A DNA stretch of 64,000 nucleotides, from the NCBI GenBank assembly GCA_035998445.1, contig DASYHQ010000013.1:248001-312000 (forward strand). Reading direction: 5' to 3'. Both the position numbers and the translations under genes were made by a program. The stretch comes from Tepidisphaeraceae bacterium (GTDB taxonomy: Bacteria > Planctomycetota > Phycisphaerae > Tepidisphaerales > Tepidisphaeraceae). Positions 49,486-58,398 of this stretch are shown piece by piece (position 1 is the stretch's first letter; each line of letters starts with the position of its first letter). A model generated the notes under the pieces. That model ran no database searches and was not told the origin of the DNA. It worked only from the letters and a program-made list of their open reading frames with translations.

Positions 49486-49943
49486 ATACGCGAAGCGACA
49501 TGATCGCTGTCTTCGTCGTCCGCCGGTCGGCAGATCACGGCCACGAATTCCTGCAATTGCGGCGCTCGGCGAGCGAGTTCATGGCTGGCAGTTGGCAAAT
49601 CGTTCGCGGGAAGATCGAATCGGGTGAGACGGCCGTCCATGCCGCTCTGCGTGAACTGCTGGAGGAAACAGGACTGACGCCGATCGAGTTCTACGCCCTG
49701 TGCAGCGTCGAGACGTTCTTCCTGGCGAGCCGCAACACGATCATGCACGTGCCAGTGTTCTGCGCATTCGTTGATGACACCGCGGCCGTAACGCTCAACG
49801 AGGAGCACGATGCTTCCCGCTGGGTTCCGCGACTCCGTATGCGCGCCGCGATCACGTGGGCCAGCGAGCGTGCCGTCTTACGCGAAGTACTCGACGATCT
49901 ACTGCCCAACAGCCTCGCCAAGCCGCACCTGCGCGTTACTTGA
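49482..49943 (+). CDS. Nudix hydrolase, third gene of the aroB-dprA set
   Basis: The 153-residue protein contains the Nudix box GKIESGETAVHAALRELLEETG (GX5EX7RExxEExG fit). The preceding FLQLRRSASEFMAGSWQIVRG places the substrate strand as in dATP/dihydroneopterin triphosphate pyrophosphohydrolases. The substrate is not determined. The start overlaps the dprA stop. It converges with the GDSL gene across a strong hairpin. Confidence 0.88.
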   Translation: MNTRSDMIAVFVVRRSADHGHEFLQLRRSASEFMAGSWQIVRGKIESGETAVHAALRELLEETGLTPIEFYALCSVETFFLASRNTIMHVPVFCAFVDDTAAVTLNEEHDASRWVPRLRMRAAITWASERAVLREVLDDLLPNSLAKPHLRVT

Positions 49944-49967
49944 ACGGCCAGCAAGGAAACTGAACCG

Positions 49968-50010
49968 GCTTCACCGTGGTATGGGCGTCTGGCCCATACC
50001 ACGGTGAAGC
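49968..50010. repeat. Perfect 19-bp hairpin between convergent genes
   Basis: GCTTCACCGTGGTATGGGC (49968-49986) and GCCCATACCACGGTGAAGC (49992-50010) form a perfect 19-bp stem with a 5-nt loop. No clear T-tract follows, so it may be a repeat element as well as a terminator for the two convergent genes. Confidence 0.75.
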
Positions 50011-50036
50011 GCCATCCGAGCCCGCATTCCCGCTCT

Positions 50037-50681
50037 TTACATCGAGAAACCGATCGCCTTCAGAAATGCCATCGCAAGGATCGCGTGGCCGTGCGGGTTG
50101 GGGTGTACGCGGTCCCCCGCAAGCATGCCGGGGTAGAGCGTCGTCGTCGCGCGGTCGAACGCCGCCTGAGTGTCGACGAAGATCGCGTCGTGGTCGGCGG
50201 CCACCTTCTTCACCAATGCGCCATACTCGTCCATGCGGGCACGCATCGGTTCGGACTTGTTCGGCTCGATGTAGAACGGCGTCATCAGCACGAGGCCCTT
50301 CAGTGACGGCCTGACCTCGCGCAGGATCTCGCGGTAAGTCGCCTCGTACTCTTCCGGCAGGATAAGCGCCTCAGGCCGCCTCGGCGGAGCGAAGTGGCGC
50401 CAGACATCGTTGGTACCGATCATCACCGACAGCCAGTCGGGCTTCTGCTCGATCATGTCGGTCGTCCAGCGGTCCTTCAGGTCGCGCACCGTGTTGCCAC
50501 TGATGCCGACGTTCACGACGCGGATCTGGCGGTCCGGATACGCACCGCTGATCAGCGCATCAACCATCGCCACATACCCATTGCCAAGTTGCCCGTGCCC
50601 CTCGGCGATCGGCCGCGCACGGCCCGTATCGGTAATCGAGTCGCCAATCATGACCAGTTTCTGCTTCTCGGTGATCTTCAT
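50037..50681 (-). CDS. SGNH/GDSL-family hydrolase
   Basis: The 214-residue protein has all four SGNH blocks: MIGDSITDTG (Ser), ISGNTVRD (Gly), MIGTNDVWRHF (Asn) and DRVHPNPHGH (Asp/His). This suggests an intact lipase/esterase or carbohydrate esterase, but the substrate is unknown. No signal peptide is seen, so it is probably cytoplasmic. It is the last gene of the minus-strand operon that begins at 52992. Confidence 0.88.
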   Translation of the reverse strand: MKITEKQKLVMIGDSITDTGRARPIAEGHGQLGNGYVAMVDALISGAYPDRQIRVVNVGISGNTVRDLKDRWTTDMIEQKPDWLSVMIGTNDVWRHFAPPRRPEALILPEEYEATYREILREVRPSLKGLVLMTPFYIEPNKSEPMRARMDEYGALVKKVAADHDAIFVDTQAAFDRATTTLYPGMLAGDRVHPNPHGHAILAMAFLKAIGFSM

Positions 50682-50701
50682 CGCGTTCAGTGCTCCAGGT
50701 G

Positions 50702-51085
50702 TTAGTTGCGATTGATCATAAACGTAGCCGCGTCTGCAAAAAAGCGGTCCAGCAGTGGCCGGGCCGTCTCGGGCGTTTGCACCTCATTCAACGCGGCGTT
50801 CATCAGGGTGATCCAGCGATCGCGCGCGGCCTGATCGATGTGGAACGGCGCGTGCCGCATGCGCAGCCGAGGGTGCCCCCGCTGCTGCGAATACGTTTGC
50901 GGCCCACCGAAGCGCTGGATGAGAAAGTCCCGCAACCGCCGTTCGGCGTTGGCCATGTCGTCCTTGGGATACATGGGTCCCAGCAGGTCGTCCAACGCAA
51001 CGCGCCGATAGAACGCGGCCGTCAACTGCGTGAAGTACGCCTCGCCGAGCAGCGTGTACAGATGAGTGTCGAGCAGGTTGGTCAT
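50702..51085 (-). CDS. Group II truncated haemoglobin-like protein
   Basis: The 127-residue protein contains TLLGEAYFTQLTAAFYRRV with the B10-type Tyr and the signature RFGGPQTYSQQRGHPRLRMRHAPFHIDQAARDRW, where His in MRHAPF is the proximal haem ligand. This fits the trHbO/group II family, involved in oxygen or NO chemistry. ATG 51085 is chosen; the ORF continues 12 residues upstream. It follows the SDR gene in the operon. Confidence 0.9.
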   Translation of the reverse strand: MTNLLDTHLYTLLGEAYFTQLTAAFYRRVALDDLLGPMYPKDDMANAERRLRDFLIQRFGGPQTYSQQRGHPRLRMRHAPFHIDQAARDRWITLMNAALNEVQTPETARPLLDRFFADAATFMINRN

Positions 51086-51137
51086 GGTAAATCGTAGGCG
51101 GCGAGAGAGGTAACCGGTCACGGGTGATGCGGGGCTA

Positions 51138-51929
51138 CTAACGAGCCGAATTCACGCGCTTGGCCGCCTTCAACACCAGGGCGCGCGGCAGCAATCGGGT
51201 GGCGACCGTTAACAGGCGGTTGTTCAAGCCGGTGACCGACAACCGCCGACCGGCCATCATGGCATCGTAGCCGATCTTAGCGACGCGCTCGGACGACATC
51301 ATGCTGATCGTCGTCAGTTTCGAATTGCGGACGTTCGCGCGGTTGAAGAAGTCCGTACCGGTCGGTCCTGGGCAGACGGCCGTGACGGTGATGCCCTTGT
51401 GCCGCAACTCAGACGAAAGGGCTTCGCTGAAGCTGAGCACGTACGCCTTCGACGCGTAGTAAACCGCCATCAGCGGCCCCGGCAGAAAGCCGGCGACCGA
51501 GGCCACGTTCATGATCCGCCCGCGACCGCTCTTGATCATGCCGGGCAACAGCAGCCGTGTGAGGTGCGTGAGCGTGGCGATGTTCACCTGTATCATCGCC
51601 ATCTGCTGCGAAACGTCCGCGTCCGCGAAGGGCCCGTGCGTGCCAAAGCCGGCGTTATTAATCAGGATGTCGATCGCAATGCCGCGGTCGGTGAGTTCGG
51701 CGACCAGATCCGGCGCGCTGGCTGGATCAGACAGGTCCTTGACGATCACGCGAACCGTGACGCCCGACTGCCGCAACGCCGCTGCGATCAGTTCCAGCGC
51801 CGCCTCATTCCGCGCCACAAGCACCAATGAATACCCATCGGCTGCCAACAGGCGCGCCAAGTCGCGGCCGATACCGCTGGAGGCGCCCGTCACTAAGGCG
51901 AAGCTGTCTCTCCGATCATTCAATTTCAT
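51138..51929 (-). CDS. Short-chain dehydrogenase/reductase
   Basis: The 263-residue protein contains the cofactor motif VTGASSGIG, the structural NNAG and the catalytic Ser/Tyr/Lys in VASVAGFLPGPLMAVYYASKAYVLSF (SxnYxxxK). Substrate and direction are unknown. ATG 51929 overlaps the LMW phosphatase end by 14 nt. It is intact and lies in the same operon. Confidence 0.92.
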   Translation of the reverse strand: MKLNDRRDSFALVTGASSGIGRDLARLLAADGYSLVLVARNEAALELIAAALRQSGVTVRVIVKDLSDPASAPDLVAELTDRGIAIDILINNAGFGTHGPFADADVSQQMAMIQVNIATLTHLTRLLLPGMIKSGRGRIMNVASVAGFLPGPLMAVYYASKAYVLSFSEALSSELRHKGITVTAVCPGPTGTDFFNRANVRNSKLTTISMMSSERVAKIGYDAMMAGRRLSVTGLNNRLLTVATRLLPRALVLKAAKRVNSAR

Positions 51930-52386
51930 TCCCCTGCTTGCGGGCTGCGATGAGCAGTTCGTCGGCCAACTGCTGCACCAGCCGTTCGATGTCCGCCAGT
52001 GCTTCATCAGGCTTGGCCGCGTCCAGATCATGAACGTGCCAGTACGTCACCCGATTCTCCCAACCGGGATGCCGCGCGACCAACAACGGCCGATGCTCAC
52101 CCTCCTTCAGCGCGATCACTAGATGCGCTCGCGACAGGTCGTCGGCCGTGCAGGCGATACCACACCGATGCTCGGCGTCACATACCACGCCAAGTTCGAT
52201 CAAGCGCCTGACGGTGTCACCCGAAATGTTCCCCGGCAAACCAGCCGCCAGCTCAATCGCCAAGCCCCGCGATTCGGCACGAAAAAGGAGACCGCGTTCG
52301 CGAGCTATATAATTGAACAGGTGTTCGGCGAACCGGCTGCGGTAATAGTTGCCGGTGCAGAGGAAAAGAATCGTTGGCCAACTCAT
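51916..52386 (-). CDS. Low-molecular-weight protein-tyrosine-phosphatase-like protein
   Basis: The 156-residue protein carries the P-loop LFLCTGNYYRSRFAE, giving C(x)5R with the Cys10/Arg16 pair, and an Asp-containing DL(D) region near the C-terminus (HVHDLDAAKP). It may be a phosphatase or an arsenate-reductase relative; neither can be excluded. The start overlaps the stop of the nucleotidyltransferase (ATGA). Confidence 0.85.
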   Translation of the reverse strand: MSWPTILFLCTGNYYRSRFAEHLFNYIARERGLLFRAESRGLAIELAAGLPGNISGDTVRRLIELGVVCDAEHRCGIACTADDLSRAHLVIALKEGEHRPLLVARHPGWENRVTYWHVHDLDAAKPDEALADIERLVQQLADELLIAARKQGNEIE

Positions 52387-52847
52387 GATTCCGGGAGCTT
52401 TTTCAAGTCCAACTGGTCTTTGTCACGGCCACTCGCGAGCTTGTTCGCACGAAGGTCTGCCAGACTAACGATCGAAACCGGCGTCCCGTCGAGAAGATCG
52501 ACCACCCGGCGACGGAAGCAGTCTCCAAACGTTACACCTGATGGACCAGTCAGCAGGTCTATCCGAACCGGAGGCACCCCGAACATGTGAACCTTGCCCG
52601 GCACCAAGAACCGGTCGGGGTCCGCGGCTGGCTCAGCGAACCCGAACTTGCCGAGCGCGCTGGCCACACGTCGCGCGTTTTCAGCCGTTGTTGCAATCCA
52701 TAGATCGATGTCGCCGGTGAACCGGTGATACCCGTGGTAGTTCACGGCGTATCCGCCCAGCAAGAGGTACTCAACCCCCTCGGAGTTCAGCAACTCGATA
52801 AACTCTCTGAAGTTTGGGTCGAGCGATATCCTCGGTTGCATAGCCAT
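52383..52847 (-). CDS. Nucleotidyltransferase (MNT-like, DUF6036-like)
   Basis: The 154-residue protein has the nucleotidyltransferase core GGYAVNYHGYHRFTGDIDLWIATT, with the GG and DxD signatures, and RIDLLTG later. Such MNT proteins occur as toxins or as antitoxin-like AMPylases beside small partner genes. The start ATG 52847 lies 77 nt inside the upstream small gene. The alternative M3 is also possible. Confidence 0.85.
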   Translation of the reverse strand: MAMQPRISLDPNFREFIELLNSEGVEYLLLGGYAVNYHGYHRFTGDIDLWIATTAENARRVASALGKFGFAEPAADPDRFLVPGKVHMFGVPPVRIDLLTGPSGVTFGDCFRRRVVDLLDGTPVSIVSLADLRANKLASGRDKDQLDLKKLPES

Positions 52848-52992
52848 AGTTCAAAGCTCTGATGCGCTCGAGCGCCACCATCCGTTCCACCGGTGTGCAC
52901 GTCTGCCATTGGCGGACGTCTTCGGCATCGGCAGCGGACATGCTCCCGGACCACGTTGGCCAATCGCGGCGCTTGGGGGTCGCAGCTTCCAT
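52771..52992 (-). CDS. Small partner protein upstream of the nucleotidyltransferase
   Basis: The 73-residue protein starts MEAATPKRRDWPTWSGSM and ends RPKLQRVYRVAELRGG. CTPVERMVALERIRALNYG is a helix typical of small planctomycete partners of MNT genes. It overlaps the next gene by 77 nt, so translation would be coupled. Only the tail of a longer ORF that reads antisense through fba was used. Confidence 0.6.
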   Translation of the reverse strand: MEAATPKRRDWPTWSGSMSAADAEDVRQWQTCTPVERMVALERIRALNYGYATEDIARPKLQRVYRVAELRGG

Positions 52993-53108
52993 GATCGCAC
53001 CCTTCTCACGCTTAGCAGCCGTCGAACACGCTGTGAAACACGAAGGGATCGCTTCCCGCATTATACGTGGAAGCGATCCCTCAAAATCAATCGAAAGTGC
53101 CGCTGAAC

Positions 53109-54137
53109 TCACGCCACCTTCGCGCCCTTGCTGTAGTACCCCGGCATGGGCTTGCCGAGCTTTTCCCAGTGCTTGTTCACAGCCTCTGCCTTGCCGGCGC
53201 TGTTGAGCATGTGCAGCTTGCGTTGGACCATCTTCGTGATCGCCTCGCGGGCGGGGCCCAGGTAGTTGCGCGGGTCGAACTCGGCGGCCTTGGTGGCGAA
53301 GACTTCCCTGATCTTGGCGGTCATGGCCAGGCGCAGGTCGGTGTCGATGTTCACCTTGCACACGCCGTACTTCTGCACCGCCATGGCGATCTGGTCCTCC
53401 GGCACGCCCTTGGCGTTGGGCATGCTGCCGCCGTACTTGTTCACCAAATCGATGAACTCCTGCGGCACGCTGCTGCTGCCGTGCATCACCAGCGGCAGGC
53501 CGGGGCAGGTCTTCATGATCTGCTCGATCCGGTCGAACGCCAGCACCGCCTCGTGCTTGAACTTGAACGCGCCGTGGCTCGTGCCGATGGCGACGGCGAG
53601 GCTGTCGCACTTGGTCTTTTCCCAGAAGTCCTTCGCCTGCGTCGGCTCGGTCAGGAACTTCTCGATGTTCTTGGCGTATTCTTCCGCGTCCAAACCGACC
53701 ACGTCTTCCTCGATGCCGCCCAGCATGCCCAGCTCGGCCTCAACGGTCACGCCGGCGGCGTGGGCCAGCTTCACGGCGTCGCTCGTCAGCTTCACGTTGT
53801 GGTCGTACTCGTGGTGGCTGCCGTCGATCATCACCGACGTGTAGCCGTCGTTCACGCACTGCTGGATCAGCTCGATCGTGTCGCCGTGGTCGCAGTGGAC
53901 CGCGATCGGGATCGTCGGGTTCTCGGCGACGCCGGCGTCGATGATGGCCTTCAGGTATCGGATGTTCGCGTACTTGCGCGCGCCCTTGCTGATCTGCAGG
54001 ATGCACGGCGAGCTTTCCTTCACGCAGGCCTCAATGATCGACTGCGCCAGCTCCATGTTGTTGACGTTGAACGCGCCAATCGCGAATCCCCCGTCGTAGG
54101 CAAGGTCGAACATCGGCTTCGTGGTCATCAGCGGCAT
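53109..54137 (-). CDS. fba: Class II fructose-bisphosphate aldolase
   Basis: The enzyme splits fructose-1,6-bisphosphate in glycolysis/gluconeogenesis using a divalent metal. Motifs are AIGAFNVNNMELAQSII, PIAVHCDHGDT (zinc His), SVMIDGSHHEYDHNVKLT, LGMLGGIEEDVVG (metal Glu), GTSHGAFKF and LVMHGSSSVP. The length of 342 residues is normal. ATG 54137 has AGGAAG upstream. The long plus-strand ORF over it is a shadow. Confidence 0.96.
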   Translation of the reverse strand: MPLMTTKPMFDLAYDGGFAIGAFNVNNMELAQSIIEACVKESSPCILQISKGARKYANIRYLKAIIDAGVAENPTIPIAVHCDHGDTIELIQQCVNDGYTSVMIDGSHHEYDHNVKLTSDAVKLAHAAGVTVEAELGMLGGIEEDVVGLDAEEYAKNIEKFLTEPTQAKDFWEKTKCDSLAVAIGTSHGAFKFKHEAVLAFDRIEQIMKTCPGLPLVMHGSSSVPQEFIDLVNKYGGSMPNAKGVPEDQIAMAVQKYGVCKVNIDTDLRLAMTAKIREVFATKAAEFDPRNYLGPAREAITKMVQRKLHMLNSAGKAEAVNKHWEKLGKPMPGYYSKGAKVA

Positions 54138-54281
54138 AGTGTGGGCTTCCTTTCGTGGTGTTTCCCCTTTGATTGTAGAGGAACCCGCGATGGATTCAAC
54201 GCCCGCGATGTCCCCCACCCGCGCCCCCACCCGCGCCACCGCCCGCGCCACCGCCCCCGCCGTCGTCGCGCCTTACCCCGC

Positions 54282-55382
54282 TCACGCCACCAACAACGGC
54301 CTCACCGTCCCGCCGCCATCGATCGCCCGGTTCACCGCGTACTTCCCGTTCATGGCCGGCTGATATCGCCCCGCGTTCACCTCGTCCAGCCACCGGTCGC
54401 GCAGCTCCCGCGCCGCCGCCACCAACTGCGGGTCGTTCTTCACCTTCACCCTCGGCGTCGGCGTCGGCCGCTCCGCCACCTTCGCTAGTTCCGTCGTCGT
54501 CACCGCCGTCACGTCGACCGGCATCGGCACCGCAAACACCACCCCGTTGCGCGGCTGCTCCAGCCGCACCGGCGCGATCGCCTTCGCCTTCCGCACCGCC
54601 GGCCTTCGCTTCGCCGGTTCATCCGTCAACAACCGCGGCGCCGTCGGCAGCAGCACCGGCATCTCGTCCCGCCAGTTCACGCCCGGCGGAATCGGCAGCA
54701 CCAACCGATCCTCCCGTATCGCCCCGCCCGTCGTCTGACTCGGAAACCACCACGGCGTTACTTCGTCGTCCTGGCGTATCCGCTTCTGCCAGAAGATATG
54801 CGTCCGCGCCTTCTTCTCACTCCCTGTCCGAAACGCCAACGCCACAAACCCCATGCTCTCCCAGAACCGGTTGGCCTCGATGTCCTGCGCGCACCAACAG
54901 CAGTACAGCTTGCACCCCCAAGCGCTCCGCTCAAACTGCGCCTTCAATAGCGACGCAGCCACGAGCGACCTTCTATACGCCGGCAACACGTTCATCTGAT
55001 AGATAATGCCCACGTCGTCGCGCTTGAAGTACTGGTCGCACCCGATCAGATAGCCGACGCGCGTCCCCGTCACCAACGAGCCGGACGCGTGAGCGACGGA
55101 TTCCGATGCACCGGCCGCTAACGCTCGCGGCTCGTTCACCTCTGCCACCAACACGTGCCCCGCCTTCACCTTCCCCTCCAACTGCTTCGTCGGCATCCAC
55201 CCCACCTGCTGGGTCGTCTGCTTCTGCATCGCATCCATGAACCCCACGTCCGCCAGCGTCCCCGCCCGCACCGTGATGTTCACCCGTGGCTCCACCGCCA
55301 ACAGCGTCTGCGTCGCCGCCGCCGCCGTTGTTGCCGTCGCGGCTGTCATCAGAACGTTCGTAGTGGATTGGGTCTCGTTCAT
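54282..55382 (-). CDS. GNAT-family acetyltransferase with C-terminal extension
   Basis: The 366-residue protein has a GNAT domain at about residues 36-200: the acetyl-CoA-binding strand IIYQMNVLPAYRRSLVAASLLKAQFE and AQDIEANRFWESMGFVALAFR near its end. A roughly 150-residue C-terminal extension rich in Pro and basic residues follows, with no recognised domain. Substrate unknown. It is divergent from the PEP-CTERM cluster. Confidence 0.78.
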   Translation of the reverse strand: MNETQSTTNVLMTAATATTAAAATQTLLAVEPRVNITVRAGTLADVGFMDAMQKQTTQQVGWMPTKQLEGKVKAGHVLVAEVNEPRALAAGASESVAHASGSLVTGTRVGYLIGCDQYFKRDDVGIIYQMNVLPAYRRSLVAASLLKAQFERSAWGCKLYCCWCAQDIEANRFWESMGFVALAFRTGSEKKARTHIFWQKRIRQDDEVTPWWFPSQTTGGAIREDRLVLPIPPGVNWRDEMPVLLPTAPRLLTDEPAKRRPAVRKAKAIAPVRLEQPRNGVVFAVPMPVDVTAVTTTELAKVAERPTPTPRVKVKNDPQLVAAARELRDRWLDEVNAGRYQPAMNGKYAVNRAIDGGGTVRPLLVA

Positions 55383-55539
55383 CGCCGCGCTCCTAAGCTC
55401 GTCCGTTATGGAATTGACGTACAGTTGCTTCGCTTTCGAACCGGCCTCATGCTAGGATGCCCGGGCCGACGGTGACCCCGTCGGCACCGCGTCGATCGAC
55501 TGGAGATCGTCTGACGCGTTTACCCGGGAGAAAACCGCC

Positions 55540-56109
55540 ATGCCCAGCCACCGCTTCGTTCCGCTTGCCGCCGTCGCAGTCGTCACGTCGCTGTCCGCCG
55601 CGTCGGCGGTCGCCGCGCCCATCACCTACTTCGAGCAGGTCAGCGGCGATTTGCCCGGCAACGACGTCTCCACCGCCACCTTCACGCTCGACGTCGGCCT
55701 GAACACCGTCAACGGCACCTTCGGCGAAACCGACGGCGGCGACTTCGACGCCTTCGGCTTCATCGTCCCGGCCGGCCTGGAAGTCCTCAGCGGCAAGCTG
55801 CTGCTGACCGACGCCACCGGCGACATCCTCGACACCGCCTGGTCGATCGACGCCGGCATCGGCGACTTCACGCCCCAGCTCGAGGTCGTCCTCGCCACCT
55901 CGCCCGGCTTCACCCCCTTCGCCGCCGCCACGCTGCCCGCCGGTTCGTACACGATGTCCCACCGCTTCTACGACGGCAACGGCACCGCCAACTACACCTT
56001 CATCTTCGACGTCCACCAACCCACCACCGCCGTCCCCGAACCCGCCTCGCTCGGCCTGCTCTCCCTCGCCGGCCTCGCCGTGTTGCGTCGCACGCGTTCG
56101 ATCGCGTAA
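55540..56109 (+). CDS. PEP-CTERM protein, paralogue 1
   Basis: The 189-residue secreted protein has a signal peptide (FVPLAAVAVVTSLSAASAVAA). The mature part begins PITYFEQVSGDLPGND and contains LDVGLNTVNGTFGETDGGDFDAFGFIVPAGLEVLSG, then a PEP-CTERM ending VPEPASLGLLSLAGLAVLRR. It is paralogous to 56161-56703 and 57820-58398. The ribosome site is GGGAGA 9 nt before ATG. Confidence 0.88.
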   Translation: MPSHRFVPLAAVAVVTSLSAASAVAAPITYFEQVSGDLPGNDVSTATFTLDVGLNTVNGTFGETDGGDFDAFGFIVPAGLEVLSGKLLLTDATGDILDTAWSIDAGIGDFTPQLEVVLATSPGFTPFAAATLPAGSYTMSHRFYDGNGTANYTFIFDVHQPTTAVPEPASLGLLSLAGLAVLRRTRSIA

Positions 56110-56160
56110 GGTTTGTCGGTCGTCCGCCGCTCGTCGTTGTCCGATCTGAAAGGCCCACAC

Positions 56161-56703
56161 ATGATCCGCTCGTTCGTCCTCGCCACGTTGCTGTCCGCTG
56201 CGCCGGTCCTGGCCGCGCCCATCTCGTACGTCGAATCGATCGACGGCGACTTGCCCGACTCGTTCTTGTATGCCACCACCTTCACGCTCGACGTCGGCCT
56301 GAACACCGTCGCCGGCCAGTTCGGCTCCGACACGTCCGACTACGACGCCTTCGGCATCATCGTCCCCGCCGGCCTCGAAGTGATCAGCGGCAACGTGCTG
56401 CTCGCCGATACCAGTAACAACCTCACCAGCACCACCTGGCTGCTCTACGACGGCCCCGCCGACGACGCCTCGATCCGCGAGTTCATCGAAGCGCCCTCGC
56501 CCGGCTCCACCAACTTCGCCACCACCACCCTGTCCGCCGGCCGCTACACGATGTACCAACAGTTTCTCACCGGCTACGGCAGCGCCAACTTCACCTTCAG
56601 CTTCGACGCCCGCCAAACCGCCGCCGTCCCCGAACCCACCTCCCTCGCCTTGCTCTCCCTGGCGGGCGTCGCGTTGATGGCCCGCAGGCGCGCCGGGGTT
56701 TAG
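56161..56703 (+). CDS. PEP-CTERM protein, paralogue 2
   Basis: The 180-residue secreted protein has a short signal (FVLATLLSAAPVLAAP) and the same mature motif set: YVESIDGDLPDS, LDVGLNTVAGQFGSDTSDYDAFGIIVPAGLEVISG. The ending is VPEPTSLALLSLAGVALMARRR. ATG 56161 follows GAAAGGCCCACAC. Identity with paralogue 1 is strong in the central segment and weak elsewhere. Confidence 0.87.
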   Translation: MIRSFVLATLLSAAPVLAAPISYVESIDGDLPDSFLYATTFTLDVGLNTVAGQFGSDTSDYDAFGIIVPAGLEVISGNVLLADTSNNLTSTTWLLYDGPADDASIREFIEAPSPGSTNFATTTLSAGRYTMYQQFLTGYGSANFTFSFDARQTAAVPEPTSLALLSLAGVALMARRRAGV

Positions 56704-56799
56704 CCGCGAATTGAATTGACATCGAACTACTGCGAATTAAACTTGCCCTTGCAAGCGTGGTCGTTCATCTCCCTGGCGTTGAAACGGAAGGCTAACTCG

Positions 56800-57666
56800 A
56801 TGACTCGTACGTTCCTTTGTGCCGTGGCCAGTGCGTCGATCCTTCTGTCAGCCGAGGCCACCAGCGCCGCGATGATCGTCGCCGACTTCAACGACCTCAC
56901 CATCGGCACCCTGAACAACAAGGGTGGCGGCACGGGGCTCAGCGGGAACTGGACCGGCAGCGCCGGCGGCTCGGTCGTCGCCAACGACCTGACCTCCACG
57001 CTCTACAACCGCCCGCAGGCCGGCAACGCCCGGCGGGCCCGCAGCGAGAACAGCTCCGGCCTTCGTCAGAACTACCGCACGATCGCCGTCTCACCCACCG
57101 GCACGGTCTGGTTCTCGTTCCTCGCCCGGGCCGAGGCGTCCGCTTCCCAGGCCGGCCTGTCGATCAACGCGCCCACCCCGACGCCCTTCAACGACCCCGG
57201 CACGTTCTACGCCTACCTGTCCGGCAGCACGCTGCAGTACCAGTTCGGCGCCGGCACCGCCGGTAGCGCCGCCAACGTGGCCACGGTCAACTCGACCGCC
57301 CTGGTGGTCGGCCGCATCACGATCGCCGGCAGTGGCGGGGCCGATGCGGTCACCCTTTGGGTCAACCCCGACCTGATCGCCAACCCGAACATCGACGCCT
57401 ACACGCCCGTCTACAACAACGCGTCCGTCAACGCCCTGGACACCTTCTCGCACATCGGCGTCGTCGCCTCCCGCTTCGACGGCGGCAACACCGGCGCCGG
57501 CAACGTCGACAACATCCGCATCAGCGACGGCAACGGCAACGCCGCCACCGCCTACACCGACGTCACCGGCGTCACCGCCGTCCCCGAGCCCACGTCCCTC
57601 GCCCTGCTCTCGCTCGGCGGCGTGGCCTTGCTCGGGCGTCGCAGATCGATCGCACGCAAGGCATAG
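56800..57666 (+). CDS. PEP-CTERM protein, unrelated to its neighbours
   Basis: The 288-residue secreted protein has a signal MTRTFLCAVASASILLSAEATSA and a beta-rich body (MIVADFNDLTIGTLNNKGGGTGLSGNWTG, TVWFSFLARAEAS, DAVTLWVNPDLIANPN, ASVNALDTFSHIGVVASRF). It resembles LamG/jelly-roll-type lectin-like modules but no family is certain. It ends VPEPTSLALLSLGGVALLGRRR. ATG 56800 follows GGAAGG. Confidence 0.85.
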   Translation: MTRTFLCAVASASILLSAEATSAAMIVADFNDLTIGTLNNKGGGTGLSGNWTGSAGGSVVANDLTSTLYNRPQAGNARRARSENSSGLRQNYRTIAVSPTGTVWFSFLARAEASASQAGLSINAPTPTPFNDPGTFYAYLSGSTLQYQFGAGTAGSAANVATVNSTALVVGRITIAGSGGADAVTLWVNPDLIANPNIDAYTPVYNNASVNALDTFSHIGVVASRFDGGNTGAGNVDNIRISDGNGNAATAYTDVTGVTAVPEPTSLALLSLGGVALLGRRRSIARKA

Positions 57667-57819
57667 AATCGTCCCATCTTGCCGCACTTATCCGGCGTCA
57701 TCGCGGCGCTCCATCCATTCGCCGCTGCCTGCTTGATTCGGTTCGCCGCGCCGTTACGCTTCATGGGCAGTTCCCGCAAGTTGAGCAGGTCCGCTTACGC
57801 CGTTCTGGGGATCATTATC

Positions 57820-58398
57820 ATGAAGCCGTTGTTCGCCGCCTCCGTCCTGGGGTCGCTCTGCGTCCCAGCCACCGTCGCCGTCACCTCGCTGTCCGCCGCG
57901 TCGGCCGTCGCCGCGCCGGTCCATTACTTCGAGCAGGTCAGCGGCGATCTGCCGCAGGACTACGCCGGCAACACCGACGCGCCGGTCCTCACGCTCGACG
58001 TCGGCCTCAACACGATCAACGGCACCTTCGGCACGACGCCGTCCTACGACTTCGACTCCTTCGTGTTCATCGTCCCCGCCGGCCTCACGGTGCTCAGCGG
58101 GCAACTGGTCGTCACCGACGCCACGGGCGACATCGAGGACGGCAGCTGGATGGTGCTCGACGGCATCGGCGTCTTTCAGGAGTTCGTCATCGCCACCTCG
58201 CCCGGCGTCACCGACTTCGCCGCCAACACGCTGCCCGCCGACTCCTACCTGATGAGCGGCCTCGACTTCGGCGGCGACGGCACCGCCAACTACACCTTCT
58301 CCCTCACCGTCGCCGCCGTCCCCGAACCCGCGTCGCTCGGCCTCTTCGCCCTCGCCGGCGCGGCGCTCTTGCGCCGCAGGGCGACGCGCCGGGCGTAA
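57820..58398 (+). CDS. PEP-CTERM protein, paralogue 3
   Basis: The 192-residue secreted protein starts MKPLFAASVLGSLCVPATVAVTSLSAASAVAA. The mature part opens PVHYFEQVSGDLPQDY and repeats the paralogue motif LDVGLNTINGTFGTTPSYDFDSFVFIVPAGLTVLSG. It ends VPEPASLGLFALAGAALLRRR. ATG 57820 follows GGGGATC. It is closest to paralogue 1, suggesting duplication across the unrelated gene between. Confidence 0.88.
   Translation: MKPLFAASVLGSLCVPATVAVTSLSAASAVAAPVHYFEQVSGDLPQDYAGNTDAPVLTLDVGLNTINGTFGTTPSYDFDSFVFIVPAGLTVLSGQLVVTDATGDIEDGSWMVLDGIGVFQEFVIATSPGVTDFAANTLPADSYLMSGLDFGGDGTANYTFSLTVAAVPEPASLGLFALAGAALLRRRATRRA

Noticed and set aside
52993-53610. Upstream part of the 279-codon ORF that ends in the small partner gene
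   Set aside because: Only the last 73 codons look real; the rest reads antisense-like through the fba end in another frame.
53067-54488. 473-codon plus-strand ORF
   Set aside because: It is antisense to fba, which has all family motifs.
55447-56616. 389-codon minus-strand ORF
   Set aside because: It is antisense to two PEP-CTERM genes, with Gly/Val-rich translation and no motif.
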